From: Sphingomonadales bacterium
GTDB lineage: Bacteria > Pseudomonadota > Alphaproteobacteria > Sphingomonadales > Sphingomonadaceae
Direction: 5' to 3'
DNA: 64,000 nucleotides
Assembly (NCBI GenBank): GCA_004173185.1
Contig: SEFZ01000020.1
Coordinates: forward strand, 18,132-82,131
Part shown: positions 23,561 to 31,964 of the stretch, piece by piece
How positions within the stretch are numbered: the stretch's first letter is position 1
Layout of the letters: each line of letters opens with the position of its first letter
Notes under the pieces: model-generated
What the model was told of the DNA's origin: nothing
Databases searched by the model: none
Seen by the model: the letters and a program-made list of their open reading frames with translations, nothing else
Position numbers and translations under genes: made by a program

Positions 23561-23793
23561 TGCCAGTCAAAGTCACACTCGACGCAGCGCTCGCCAAGCG
23601 CGGCATGACGGGCAAGCAACTCGCCGAACGCATGGGCCTGAGCGAAACCCAGCTATCGCTGTTCCGCTCGGGCAAGGTTCGCGGCATCCGCTTCGCCACG
23701 CTCGCCAAGATGTGTGCGGTGCTGGAATGTGTGCCGGCGGAGTTGCTGGATTATGAGAGCGATCCGTCCGACCTGTCGGTGGCGGACGATTAG
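23560..23793 (+). CDS. XRE-family helix-turn-helix transcriptional regulator
   Basis: 77 aa, LAKRGMTGKQLAERMGLSETQLSLFRSGKVRGIRFATLAKMCAVLECVPAELLDYE; TGATG overlap with the upstream gene. Confidence 0.85.
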   Translation: MPVKVTLDAALAKRGMTGKQLAERMGLSETQLSLFRSGKVRGIRFATLAKMCAVLECVPAELLDYESDPSDLSVADD

Positions 23794-24203
23794 CCGATCG
23801 GCGCAGGCTGGCGTTCACTGTGCGGAAGGGCAGGGTCGAACACCGCCCAATCCGGCGCGCTCGCGGTCCAGATCACTTCGGTGGGGCGCAACAGGTTCGG
23901 ATCGTCATACGCTCCGGCGCGGACGCCAAGAAACTCGGGATCTACCGCCGGCCCGGTGAACAGCGCCGTGCCACAGCTCGGGCAAAAGCCGCGCCGCATC
24001 GCCTTGCCGCTGGCGGCGATGCTCTCATACCAGCTGACATCGCCCTCGAACACGATCTGCTCGATCCGGTACAAGGCGTTGGTCGTGCCGCTGCCCGCCG
24101 CCCAATATTGGCAATCGCGGCACCAGCAGGTCCGCGTGCGCACCGGCTCGCCGTGGATTGCGATGCGGACCTTGCCGCACAGGCAGCCCGCACCAATCGT
24201 CAT
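23790..24203 (-). CDS. GFA family protein (glutathione-dependent formaldehyde-activating-like, CENP-V fold)
   Basis: GCLCGKVRIAIHGEP...CWCRDCQYWAAGSGTTN, FCPSCGTALF. Confidence 0.88.
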   Translation of the reverse strand: MTIGAGCLCGKVRIAIHGEPVRTRTCWCRDCQYWAAGSGTTNALYRIEQIVFEGDVSWYESIAASGKAMRRGFCPSCGTALFTGPAVDPEFLGVRAGAYDDPNLLRPTEVIWTASAPDWAVFDPALPHSERQPAPIG

Positions 24204-25084
24204 TTTGGCTGCTGCCGCCGTGCCATGAACGCCAGCCGCTCAAACAGCATCACGTCCTGCTCGTTCTTGAGCAGTGCGCCATGCAGTGGCGGGATCGCCT
24301 TGGTCGGGTCGCGGTTTTGCAGCACGTCGAGCGGCATTTCCTCGTGAAGCAGCAGCTTGAGCCAGTCGAGCAACTCGCTGGTCGAGGGCTTCTTCTTGAG
24401 GCCGGGCACTTCGCGGATATCGTAGAAAATATCCATCGCCTTGCTGACGAGGATTTTCTGGATGCCGGGGAAGTGGACGTCGATGATCGCCTGCATCGTC
24501 TCCCGGTCCGGGAATTTGATGTAGTGGAAGAAGCAGCGGCGCAGGAACGCGTCGGGAAGCTCCTTCTCATTGTTCGACGTGATCACGACGATCGGGCGTT
24601 CAATCGCCTTCACGGTCTCGCGGGTCTCGTAGACATGGAATTCCATGCGATCGAGCTCCTGGAGAAGATCGTTCGGGAATTCGATATCGGCCTTGTCGAT
24701 CTCGTCGATCAGCAGCACCGGCAATTGGGGTGCGGTGAACGCCTCCCAGAGCTTACCCTTGCGGATATAATTGCCGATGTCGTGGACGCGCTCGTCGCCA
24801 AGCTGGCCATCGCGCAGGCGAGCGACGGCGTCATATTCGTACAGCCCCTGCTGCGCCTTGGTGGTCGATTTGACGTTCCACTCGATCAGCGGCGCGCCGA
24901 CTGCTTTCGCAATCTCATAAGCCAGCACGGTCTTGCCGGTGCCGGGTTCGCCTTTGACCAAAAGGGGACGGCGCAGCGTGACCGCTGCATTGACCGCGAC
25001 CTTCAGGTCTTCGGTCGCGACATAGCTCTGGGTGCCTTCGAAACGCATGGTCACGGGATAGAGGTCTCGGGTTGCAGGATGCAA
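24200..25084 (-). CDS. MoxR family AAA ATPase
   Basis: Walker A GEPGTGKT, Walker B VLLIDEIDKAD, FVYET..VVITSNNEKELPDAFLRRCFFHYI. Confidence 0.92.
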   Translation of the reverse strand: MHPATRDLYPVTMRFEGTQSYVATEDLKVAVNAAVTLRRPLLVKGEPGTGKTVLAYEIAKAVGAPLIEWNVKSTTKAQQGLYEYDAVARLRDGQLGDERVHDIGNYIRKGKLWEAFTAPQLPVLLIDEIDKADIEFPNDLLQELDRMEFHVYETRETVKAIERPIVVITSNNEKELPDAFLRRCFFHYIKFPDRETMQAIIDVHFPGIQKILVSKAMDIFYDIREVPGLKKKPSTSELLDWLKLLLHEEMPLDVLQNRDPTKAIPPLHGALLKNEQDVMLFERLAFMARRQQPK

Positions 25085-25100
25085 CCCTTATACCTCGGCC

Positions 25101-25787
25101 TTAATGTTTATCGCGTGCGCTGGCGCGGGCTTCGAGGAGATCCCACAGCCCGCGATGCTGTGCGAAAAGCTGCTGCGCGCCAAACAGCATGGCGCGCTCG
25201 ACCGATCCTTCGCGGACGAGCGCGTCGACCACGGTGTAAGTCTCTTCGAGCGAAGGCAATTGCGTGGGCGGCGGGGTCAGGTTCAGGCGCACGGCGGCGG
25301 CATCGAGCACTTTGCGGATTTCGATCCAGTCGATCGCCAGCGCCAGCGCCGCGCCGATCGCGCAGCCTGCGCGGTCAGACTGGGCCAGCATGTCCAGCGC
25401 ATGGCGTTGTGCCGCGGCGGCAGCTTCGGATTCGGCATGGCCCGGAGTGCTGGGCAGCGGGCCTGCGGCGGCCACGATGCGGACGAGGAAAGCACGTTCG
25501 CCAGCGAATGCGTCTGCCGCGACTTCCAGCCAGCTCCGCTCGATATCGACTCGTGCATGTACCGTGGCATGATCGATCACGCCTGGATGGCGACCATGCA
25601 GGATGCACATATAATGCGCCGCATCGGCGAGATCGCGCATCGGTTCGACATTGGCTTGGAGCCGCTGGAGATAGGCGTGGTTACCGCTGCCGTCCGCAAC
25701 GGCGAGCGCTCCCAGCGAGCTCCAGCCGCCTGCCAATCGCGCAACGTTTACGGAATCCAACGGCATACGCCCCCAAACTTGGCTCAA
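25101..25787 (-). CDS. Hypothetical protein
   Basis: Long ORF immediately upstream of moxR on the same strand. Confidence 0.65.
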   Translation of the reverse strand: MSQVWGRMPLDSVNVARLAGGWSSLGALAVADGSGNHAYLQRLQANVEPMRDLADAAHYMCILHGRHPGVIDHATVHARVDIERSWLEVAADAFAGERAFLVRIVAAAGPLPSTPGHAESEAAAAAQRHALDMLAQSDRAGCAIGAALALAIDWIEIRKVLDAAAVRLNLTPPPTQLPSLEETYTVVDALVREGSVERAMLFGAQQLFAQHRGLWDLLEARASARDKH

Positions 25788-25946
25788 ACAATCCGAACCG
25801 GCGGAAGGCCGGCGCAGCGGTTATGCCACGAAGGGATATACCGAAGCGCGTAAAGACGTGGTTTAGCTGGAGTTTACCCTGACTAAACACACTGTGCCGT
25901 CATGGGATTCGTTGCGTACCCGTAAGAATATCGAGGAAGCGAAGCG

Positions 25947-25983
25947 GTGCGGCCGGGCGAGCCCTGGGCTTGCCCGGCCGCAC
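25947..25983 (-). terminator. Intergenic hairpin downstream of the doxX-like gene
   Basis: GTGCGGCCGGGC / GCCCGGCCGCAC perfect 12-bp arms with inner AGCCC/GGGCT; no clear T tract. Confidence 0.5.
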
Positions 25984-25990
25984 TCCTAAG

Positions 25991-26383
25991 TCAGCCCTTG
26001 TTGCGCGCTGCGTCCGCGCTCCAGATCCCGCCGCCTGCTGCCGCGAGATACAGGAAGATGAAGCAATACAGCATCGCCGGCTCGCCGCCGTTCAGCGCCG
26101 GATACATCCCCTGCGGCGCGTGGGCCATAAAATAGGCGACCGCCATCATGCCCGAAAGGACGAACGCGACTGGCCGGGTGAACAGCCCGATCACGATCAA
26201 CAGGCCGCCGACCAGTTCAAGCGTACCCGCTGCCATCATCAGCGGATTGAGCGGCCCGCTCATGCCCGGCGGGGGCGGGGGCAGCTGAAACAGCTTCATG
26301 GTGCCGTGATGGAGAAACCCCAGCCCGGAGATGATACGCAGAACGCTAAGAAATTTGGACGACCAGCTATCGGGGATCGGCAT
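25991..26383 (-). CDS. DoxX family protein
   Basis: FLSVLRIISGLGFLHHGTMKLF...ELVGGLLIVIGLFTRPVAFVLSGMMAVAYFMAH; internal ATG chosen. Confidence 0.88.
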   Translation of the reverse strand: MPIPDSWSSKFLSVLRIISGLGFLHHGTMKLFQLPPPPPGMSGPLNPLMMAAGTLELVGGLLIVIGLFTRPVAFVLSGMMAVAYFMAHAPQGMYPALNGGEPAMLYCFIFLYLAAAGGGIWSADAARNKG

Positions 26384-26533
26384 GTAAACTCTCCTGCGGT
26401 TCGGCGTCTGATGCGCCTGTTCGCAGAGCCTTTCACACCGAACAGCAGCGGTCAATCGGCCAGCAATAGTGCTGAACTTTGAGATGCGTACCGCTTTGTG
26501 TTAGCCCATCTGCAATAATGGGGAGGGTGTTAC

Positions 26534-26857
26534 ATGACCGATGAACGTAATGACACGTCCGCGGGCGGAATCATCAAGCGATTTCTGAGCTTTGACGATA
26601 TGATCGGCAGTTCGCTGATCAAATTCATCTATTATGCCGGGCTGGTAGGTGTCGCATTATACACGCTCGTGCTGTTGTTCGCGGCGGTACGCGTGCTTGA
26701 TTATTCGCCAAGCATGTTCCTGGTTGGCCTGTTGAGCGCAGCGTTCTGCCTTATCGCCGGAACGGTGATGTGGCGCTTCACTTGCGAGCTCTGGATTCTG
26801 CTCTTCCGCATCTTCGAACGTCTCGGTGAAATTCGTGATCGGCTGCCACCCCGCTAA
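26534..26857 (+). CDS. DUF4282 domain-containing membrane protein
   Basis: RFLSFDDMIGSSLIKFIYYAGL...MWRFTCELWILLFRIFERL. Confidence 0.75.
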   Translation: MTDERNDTSAGGIIKRFLSFDDMIGSSLIKFIYYAGLVGVALYTLVLLFAAVRVLDYSPSMFLVGLLSAAFCLIAGTVMWRFTCELWILLFRIFERLGEIRDRLPPR

Positions 26858-26880
26858 GCACCGGAAAGGGCAGGGGCCGA

Positions 26881-27159
26881 TCAGGCGGTAAAGCGCTTGG
26901 TGAAGCCCTTGCCCGGTTTCTCGTCGTCGGCGACCAGCACTTCGATATTATCGACCCGTGCCAGTTGCGGGCCTTCGCGGCATGCCTCGGCCAGGCGCGC
27001 GATAGCTTCCTCTTCGCCCGACGCGACAATCTCGACGCTGCCATTGTTGCGGTTGCGCACCCAGCCGGTCAGGCCCTCGGCTCGTGCGGTGCGCACTACC
27101 CAGTCACGAAACCCAACTGCCTGAACCCGCCCCGATACCAGGATACGCTTGATCGTCAT
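26881..27159 (-). CDS. acyP: Acylphosphatase
   Basis: VSGRVQAVGFRDWVVRTARAEGLTGWVRNRNNGSVEIVASGEEE. Confidence 0.93.
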   Translation of the reverse strand: MTIKRILVSGRVQAVGFRDWVVRTARAEGLTGWVRNRNNGSVEIVASGEEEAIARLAEACREGPQLARVDNIEVLVADDEKPGKGFTKRFTA

Positions 27160-27244
27160 TCGCTTCCTTACGCGCTTAAACTGGCATGCCCTTTAGCGCA
27201 TGCAGCGGGCAAAGGAATCGCCAAGTCCTGCGGCTCGCCGCGTA

Positions 27245-27721
27245 TCAAGGGTAAGTGAGCGCAATCACTTCATATTCCCGCTCGCCTGCGGGCAACATCA
27301 CCTTGCGCAGATCGCCCACCGCGGCGCCGCGCAGCGCGCGGGCGAAAGGCGAGTTCCAGCCGACCAGCCCTTTGCCCGCATCGGCTTCGTCATCGCCGAC
27401 GAAGGTGAGCGTGCGCTGATTGTCGTCTTCATCGGCGATGGTGACGGTCGCACCGAAGAATATCCGGCTGCGATCCTCCTGCTGCCGGGGATCGACGACC
27501 TTCGCCGCCTTCATCCGCCTGGAAAGCCAGCCCAGCCGCCGATCGATCTCGCGCAGGCGCTTGCGGCCATAGATATAGTCGCCATTCTCGGAGCGATCGC
27601 CATTGCCCGCCGCCCAGGAAATCACCTCGACCAGCTTGGGCCGCTCGTCGCCGAGCAGCGCCTCATATTCCGTTCGCAGAACGGCATATCCGGCGGGGGT
27701 GATGTAATTGGGGCGGTCCAT
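27245..27721 (-). CDS. greB: GreA/GreB family transcription elongation factor
   Basis: YITPAGYAVLRTEYEALL...GDRSENGDYIYGRKRLREIDRR. Confidence 0.9.
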   Translation of the reverse strand: MDRPNYITPAGYAVLRTEYEALLGDERPKLVEVISWAAGNGDRSENGDYIYGRKRLREIDRRLGWLSRRMKAAKVVDPRQQEDRSRIFFGATVTIADEDDNQRTLTFVGDDEADAGKGLVGWNSPFARALRGAAVGDLRKVMLPAGEREYEVIALTYP

Positions 27722-27729
27722 GCTGCTTC

Positions 27730-27764
27730 CTTACACCTCTCCTGCGTTCGCGGGAGAGGGTAAG
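27730..27764 (-). terminator. Hairpin downstream of slt (CTCTCC/GGAGAG family)
   Basis: CTTACaCCTCTCCTGCgttcGCGGGAGAGGGTAAG. Confidence 0.6.
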
Positions 27765-27774
27765 ACGATGCGCT

Positions 27775-29787
27775 TCAACCCGGCCGGTTCTTGCCCAGAT
27801 ACCAGCTCAAATTCGCTGGACCTTTCGAACGCGCACGCTCGGGGTTGAGCAAATCGTAGACCACGGCATTTTCCAGCACGCGCTGGACGTAGTTCTTGGT
27901 CTCGAAGATCGGAATCTGCTCCACCCAGCTGATCACATCAACGCCGGATCGCGGATCGCCATTTGCCTTGAGCCATTTGTTCACATTGCCCGGCCCGGCA
28001 TTGTACGCAGCAACGGCCAGCGGATAGCTGCCATATTGCTTCATCATCCGCTGGAAATAGCTCGATCCCAGCTGGATGTTGTAATCGGTATCGGTGGTGA
28101 GCGCGTCGCGATTATAGGAAAGCCCGAGCATGCCCGATTGCTCGCGCGCGGTGCCCGGCATGAGCTGCATCATCCCGCGCGCACCCGCATGGCTCACGGC
28201 AGCGCGATCGAACTGGCTCTCCTGCCGCGCGATCGCGTGGATGATCGTCCAGTAATCCCGCTGCGTTTCGGGCACGCGCACCGAGGGGTAGCCCGCGACG
28301 GTATAGTCCGAGAGGCCGTTCTGCAGCGCGCTGCGGCCGACCATTACGCCCAGATCGGGGCGACCGATCGTGCGCGAAAGCTCGGCGGCGAGAATATGGT
28401 CGGTGTCGGTCGTCGCGTCGGCGGCGATCTGGCGGACGAACAGGCTCTGATCGGTCCGGTTGCCCATCGTGCCGAGCAACTGCGCCGCGCGGACGACTTC
28501 GCGACGGTAAAACGCATCGCGCACCGAAGCATCGGCGACCTTGCCGTTGAAATCGGGCGGACGACGGAGCGATTTGCCCAGCCGCTCGGAGGAAAGCTGG
28601 CCGTAATACAGGTCTGGGAAGCCCGCCGCGCGCTCGAAATACGCCTGCGCCGTCGCCTTCTCGCCTGCGGCTTCCGCCGCGCGGCCGGCCCAATAGAGCC
28701 CTTTCGACTGGGTCTGCGGCGTCTTCGATCCGTGCGAATAGCGATCGAACATGCCGATCGCGTCCCGCGCGCGGCCCGCCTTTTCCAGCGCCACCGTGCC
28801 CGCGAGCCAGGTCAGGCTCGTATAATCGTCGCGCTCGCCATACGGGCGGTCGCTGATGTCGGTGCCATCGGGATAGGCATCGTCGACCTGGCTGGCGATT
28901 TGATAAGCGAGGCTGTTTTGCCCGTCCGCCGCCGCGCTGCGCGCCACGGTCAGCAAAACTTCATACCATTTCTCAACATCGCCGGGGAAGGCGTTGAGCT
29001 TGCGGGGCTGGGCCAGATAAGAGCGCGCCGCCATGCCCTGGCCGGTCTCGCGCAGCCAGTTCGCGCGATCGGCGATATAGCCCGGGTCGTTACGACCCTG
29101 CGCCAATATGGCGGCACCACGCTCGGCCGCATCGGGTGCCTTGGCGCGATAGGCGATCCGCGCTTCGAACACGGCACGCTTGGATGGCGAGACAAACGAA
29201 AGCTGGCGGGTCGCCGCCGTCCGCTGATCGCGCCAGATCAGCATGTCGGCGCGCGCATCGTGATCGGCGGGGGTGAGCGCCGACGAGAAGTTGCTGATCA
29301 GCGTTGCCTCATCCGTCGCCCGCAGCGAACCGATGCGCCACGCCCGGCGTGCCTGTTCGGCGGCCTCGGCGCGCTTGCCCGATGCGGCCAGCGCCTCGGC
29401 ATAACGCAGGCGCCCGGCGGGGGTCAGCGGCGCGAACCGCTCGAAATACCGCGTGACCAGCCCCGGCGCATCGCTGCCATTCGTCAGGATCGTCTCGGCC
29501 GCCGCCCGCCTGCTCGTCTCGCCGGGCCAGCCGGGATGCGCGAGCAGGAAATTGGCATAATCGGAGAAGGGGTAATTGTCGGACTGCTGGAGCCGTTTCC
29601 ACTCCACCAGCACCGCGCTCAACTGATCCGACTGGATATAGGCCGGGGCGAGGCGCGGCACGCCGCTCTCGATCGCCTGGGCGTACCATTCGATCTGGGA
29701 TTTGGTCAGCTGCGAGGAGGCGGCAACGCCCGACACTCCGGCTAGCAGCAACGCACTCTTGAACACAGACGTTAGCATGCTGGACAT
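27775..29787 (-). CDS. Lytic transglycosylase (soluble Slt-like)
   Basis: Catalytic ESQFDRAAVSHAGARGMMQLMPGTA, AVAAYNAGPGNVNKWL; long superhelical N-terminal region; start uncertain. Confidence 0.9.
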   Translation of the reverse strand: MSSMLTSVFKSALLLAGVSGVAASSQLTKSQIEWYAQAIESGVPRLAPAYIQSDQLSAVLVEWKRLQQSDNYPFSDYANFLLAHPGWPGETSRRAAAETILTNGSDAPGLVTRYFERFAPLTPAGRLRYAEALAASGKRAEAAEQARRAWRIGSLRATDEATLISNFSSALTPADHDARADMLIWRDQRTAATRQLSFVSPSKRAVFEARIAYRAKAPDAAERGAAILAQGRNDPGYIADRANWLRETGQGMAARSYLAQPRKLNAFPGDVEKWYEVLLTVARSAAADGQNSLAYQIASQVDDAYPDGTDISDRPYGERDDYTSLTWLAGTVALEKAGRARDAIGMFDRYSHGSKTPQTQSKGLYWAGRAAEAAGEKATAQAYFERAAGFPDLYYGQLSSERLGKSLRRPPDFNGKVADASVRDAFYRREVVRAAQLLGTMGNRTDQSLFVRQIAADATTDTDHILAAELSRTIGRPDLGVMVGRSALQNGLSDYTVAGYPSVRVPETQRDYWTIIHAIARQESQFDRAAVSHAGARGMMQLMPGTAREQSGMLGLSYNRDALTTDTDYNIQLGSSYFQRMMKQYGSYPLAVAAYNAGPGNVNKWLKANGDPRSGVDVISWVEQIPIFETKNYVQRVLENAVVYDLLNPERARSKGPANLSWYLGKNRPG

Positions 29788-29849
29788 GATACCCGTGTCG
29801 CTCCTATCTGCCACCCCTGATTTACCCGATTAAGGAAGTTTCTGGGATT

Positions 29850-30731
29850 ATGTTCTCCGGCTCGATTCCGGCGCTGGTTACGCCGTTCCGTAACGGCGCC
29901 TTTGCCGAAGAGGATTACCGCGCTTTGGTTGAATGGCAGATTACCGAAGGGTCGTCGGCGCTGGTGCCCGTCGGCACTACCGGTGAAGCCGCGACGCTGA
30001 GCAAAGACGAGCATTTCCAGGTTGTCCGCGTCTGCGCCGATCAGGCGAAGGGCCGCGTGAAGATTCTCGCCGGCGCCGGTTCGAACGATACCCAGGTCGC
30101 GATCGGCAACGTGAAGGCCGCGCAGGATTCGGGCGCGGACGCCGCGCTGATGGTCCCGCCTTATTATAACCGCCCGAGCCAGGAAGGCATTTTCCGCCAT
30201 TTCGAAGCGGTGGCGGAAGCGACCGATCTGCCGATCGTCCTCTATAATGTCCCCGGCCGCACCGCGACCGACATCCAGACCGCCACGGTCGCGCGGATCG
30301 TCAAGGCGTTTCCGGAGACGTTCATCGGGATCAAGGATGCCAGCGGCCAGCTCCAGCGCGTCACCGAGCATCGCCTGGGCTGCGGCCCGAACTTCGCGCA
30401 GATCTCGGGCAATGACGAAACCGCCTTGGCGTTCAACGCGATGGGCGGGGTGGGGTGCATCTCGGTGACAGCCAATGTCGCGCCGCGCCTCTGCGCCGAG
30501 TTTCAGGCGGCATGGGCAGCGGGTGACCGCGCCAAGGCGCTCGAACTCCACGACCGGCTGTTTGCGTTGCATCTGGCGATGTTCACCGATGCCTCGCCCG
30601 GCCCGGTGAAATACGCGATGGGCAAGGTCCGCAAGGGCTTCCCGACCGAACTGCGCCTGCCGATGACCGATGCGAACGACGCGAGCCGAGAGGCCGTGGA
30701 TGCGGCGCTGGCGATCGCGGGGTTGATCTAG
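29850..30731 (+). CDS. dapA: 4-hydroxy-tetrahydrodipicolinate synthase
   Basis: MFSGSIPALVTPFRNGAFAEEDYRALVEWQI, GTTGEAATLSKDEH, YNVPGRTATD. Confidence 0.96.
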   Translation: MFSGSIPALVTPFRNGAFAEEDYRALVEWQITEGSSALVPVGTTGEAATLSKDEHFQVVRVCADQAKGRVKILAGAGSNDTQVAIGNVKAAQDSGADAALMVPPYYNRPSQEGIFRHFEAVAEATDLPIVLYNVPGRTATDIQTATVARIVKAFPETFIGIKDASGQLQRVTEHRLGCGPNFAQISGNDETALAFNAMGGVGCISVTANVAPRLCAEFQAAWAAGDRAKALELHDRLFALHLAMFTDASPGPVKYAMGKVRKGFPTELRLPMTDANDASREAVDAALAIAGLI

Positions 30732-30732
30732 C

Positions 30733-30773
30733 TTCTCACACCTCTCCCGCCAAAAGCGGGAGAGGTGTGAGAA
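30733..30773 (+). terminator. Strong hairpin after dapA
   Basis: Perfect 18-bp stem TTCTCACACCTCTCCCGC - CAAAA - GCGGGAGAGGTGTGAGAA. Confidence 0.75.
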
Positions 30774-30818
30774 CTTGGGCTTTCCCTTTCGACGGCGCGC
30801 CCCTACATCGCCCCCTCC

Positions 30819-31301
30819 ATGGCCCGTCCTCGCCCCTTAACCTTCGATAAGGTCAAAACCGTCGCCGAGAATCGGCGCGCAAAGTATGACTATTTTATCG
30901 ACACGGTGTTCGAAGCCGGGCTGGCGCTGACCGGCACCGAAGTGAAGTCGCTGCGCGGCGGCGAGGGGTCGATCAAGGAGGCTTATGCCGAGGTCGTTGA
31001 AGGCGCGGTGTGGCTGGTCAACGCGAACATCCCCGAATTTTCGCACGGCAATCGCTTTAATCACGAGCCGAAGCGTCCCCGTAAATTGCTCCTTCATGAG
31101 CGCGAGATAAACAAGCTGCATGGTGCCGTAGCGCGCCAGGGCATGACGCTCGTTCCGCTTTCCATTTATTTCAATGGAAGGGGCCGTGCGAAAGTCGAAC
31201 TCGCGCTGGCCAAGGGCAAGAAGACACATGACAAGCGGGACTCAGCCAAGGAACAGGATTGGAAGCGCGATCAGGCCCGGATCATGCGCGACCGTGGCTA
31301 A
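30819..31301 (+). CDS. smpB: SsrA-binding protein
   Basis: [43 protein letters not shown]. Confidence 0.97.
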   Translation: MARPRPLTFDKVKTVAENRRAKYDYFIDTVFEAGLALTGTEVKSLRGGEGSIKEAYAEVVEGAVWLVNANIPEFSHGNRFNHEPKRPRKLLLHEREINKLHGAVARQGMTLVPLSIYFNGRGRAKVELALAKGKKTHDKRDSAKEQDWKRDQARIMRDRG

Positions 31302-31908
31302 GCCCGGCCCGAAGCCCAGCGCGAAGCCCGGCCCGAAGCCCAGCCTTGGCGCGCGCTTTCATGCGTGGGCCAAGCGCAACCTGCCGACGCGGGAAAGCTT
31401 TGAAGACAATCGCTGGCTGAGGCCGATCGCGCATCGCATCCTGCACTCCTCGCTCTGGACGATGACGCGGCGCTCGATCCCGCGCGGCGTGGCGCTGGGC
31501 ATGTTCACCGGCATCCTGATCCCGATGGGGCAGATCCCCGCCTCTGCGATCCTCGCGCTGCCTTTGCGGGCCAATGTGCCGGCGGCGGCGCTCACCACCT
31601 TCTTCACCAATCCCTTCACCACGCCGTTCCTGTTCATCCTCTATTACAAGGTGGGTGGCTGGACGCTGAATCTCTTCGGCGCGTCGGCCGCTGCCGCCGC
31701 GAAAACCGCGGTGGTGGATACCGGCTGGCTGCATTGGCTGGTCAACGATATCGGGCTGCCGACTGCGCTGGGCATGTTCATCTGCTCGGTGCTGGGCGGG
31801 GTTCTGGGCTATATAATTGCAGCGGTGGGCTGGCGGCTGTGGATCGCCGGAAAATGGCGGCGTCGCATCCGCGAGCGCGCCGAGCGGGATGCCCTCCCGG
31901 CCGATTGA
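31294..31908 (+). CDS. DUF2062 domain-containing protein
   Basis: [54 protein letters not shown] start overlapping smpB. Confidence 0.82.
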   Translation: MAKPGPKPSAKPGPKPSLGARFHAWAKRNLPTRESFEDNRWLRPIAHRILHSSLWTMTRRSIPRGVALGMFTGILIPMGQIPASAILALPLRANVPAAALTTFFTNPFTTPFLFILYYKVGGWTLNLFGASAAAAAKTAVVDTGWLHWLVNDIGLPTALGMFICSVLGGVLGYIIAAVGWRLWIAGKWRRRIRERAERDALPAD

Positions 31909-31964
31909 CCAGCCGTGCTGACGGCGTAAGACAGCGTATCCGAATTCCTAAGGGTTTCATCAAG

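Noticed and set aside
24158-25882. 574-aa plus-strand ORF opposite moxR
   Set aside because: moxR has clear Walker motifs; the plus frame is an antisense artefact
28036-29745. 569-aa plus-strand ORF opposite slt
   Set aside because: slt carries the transglycosylase motifs; the antisense frame does not
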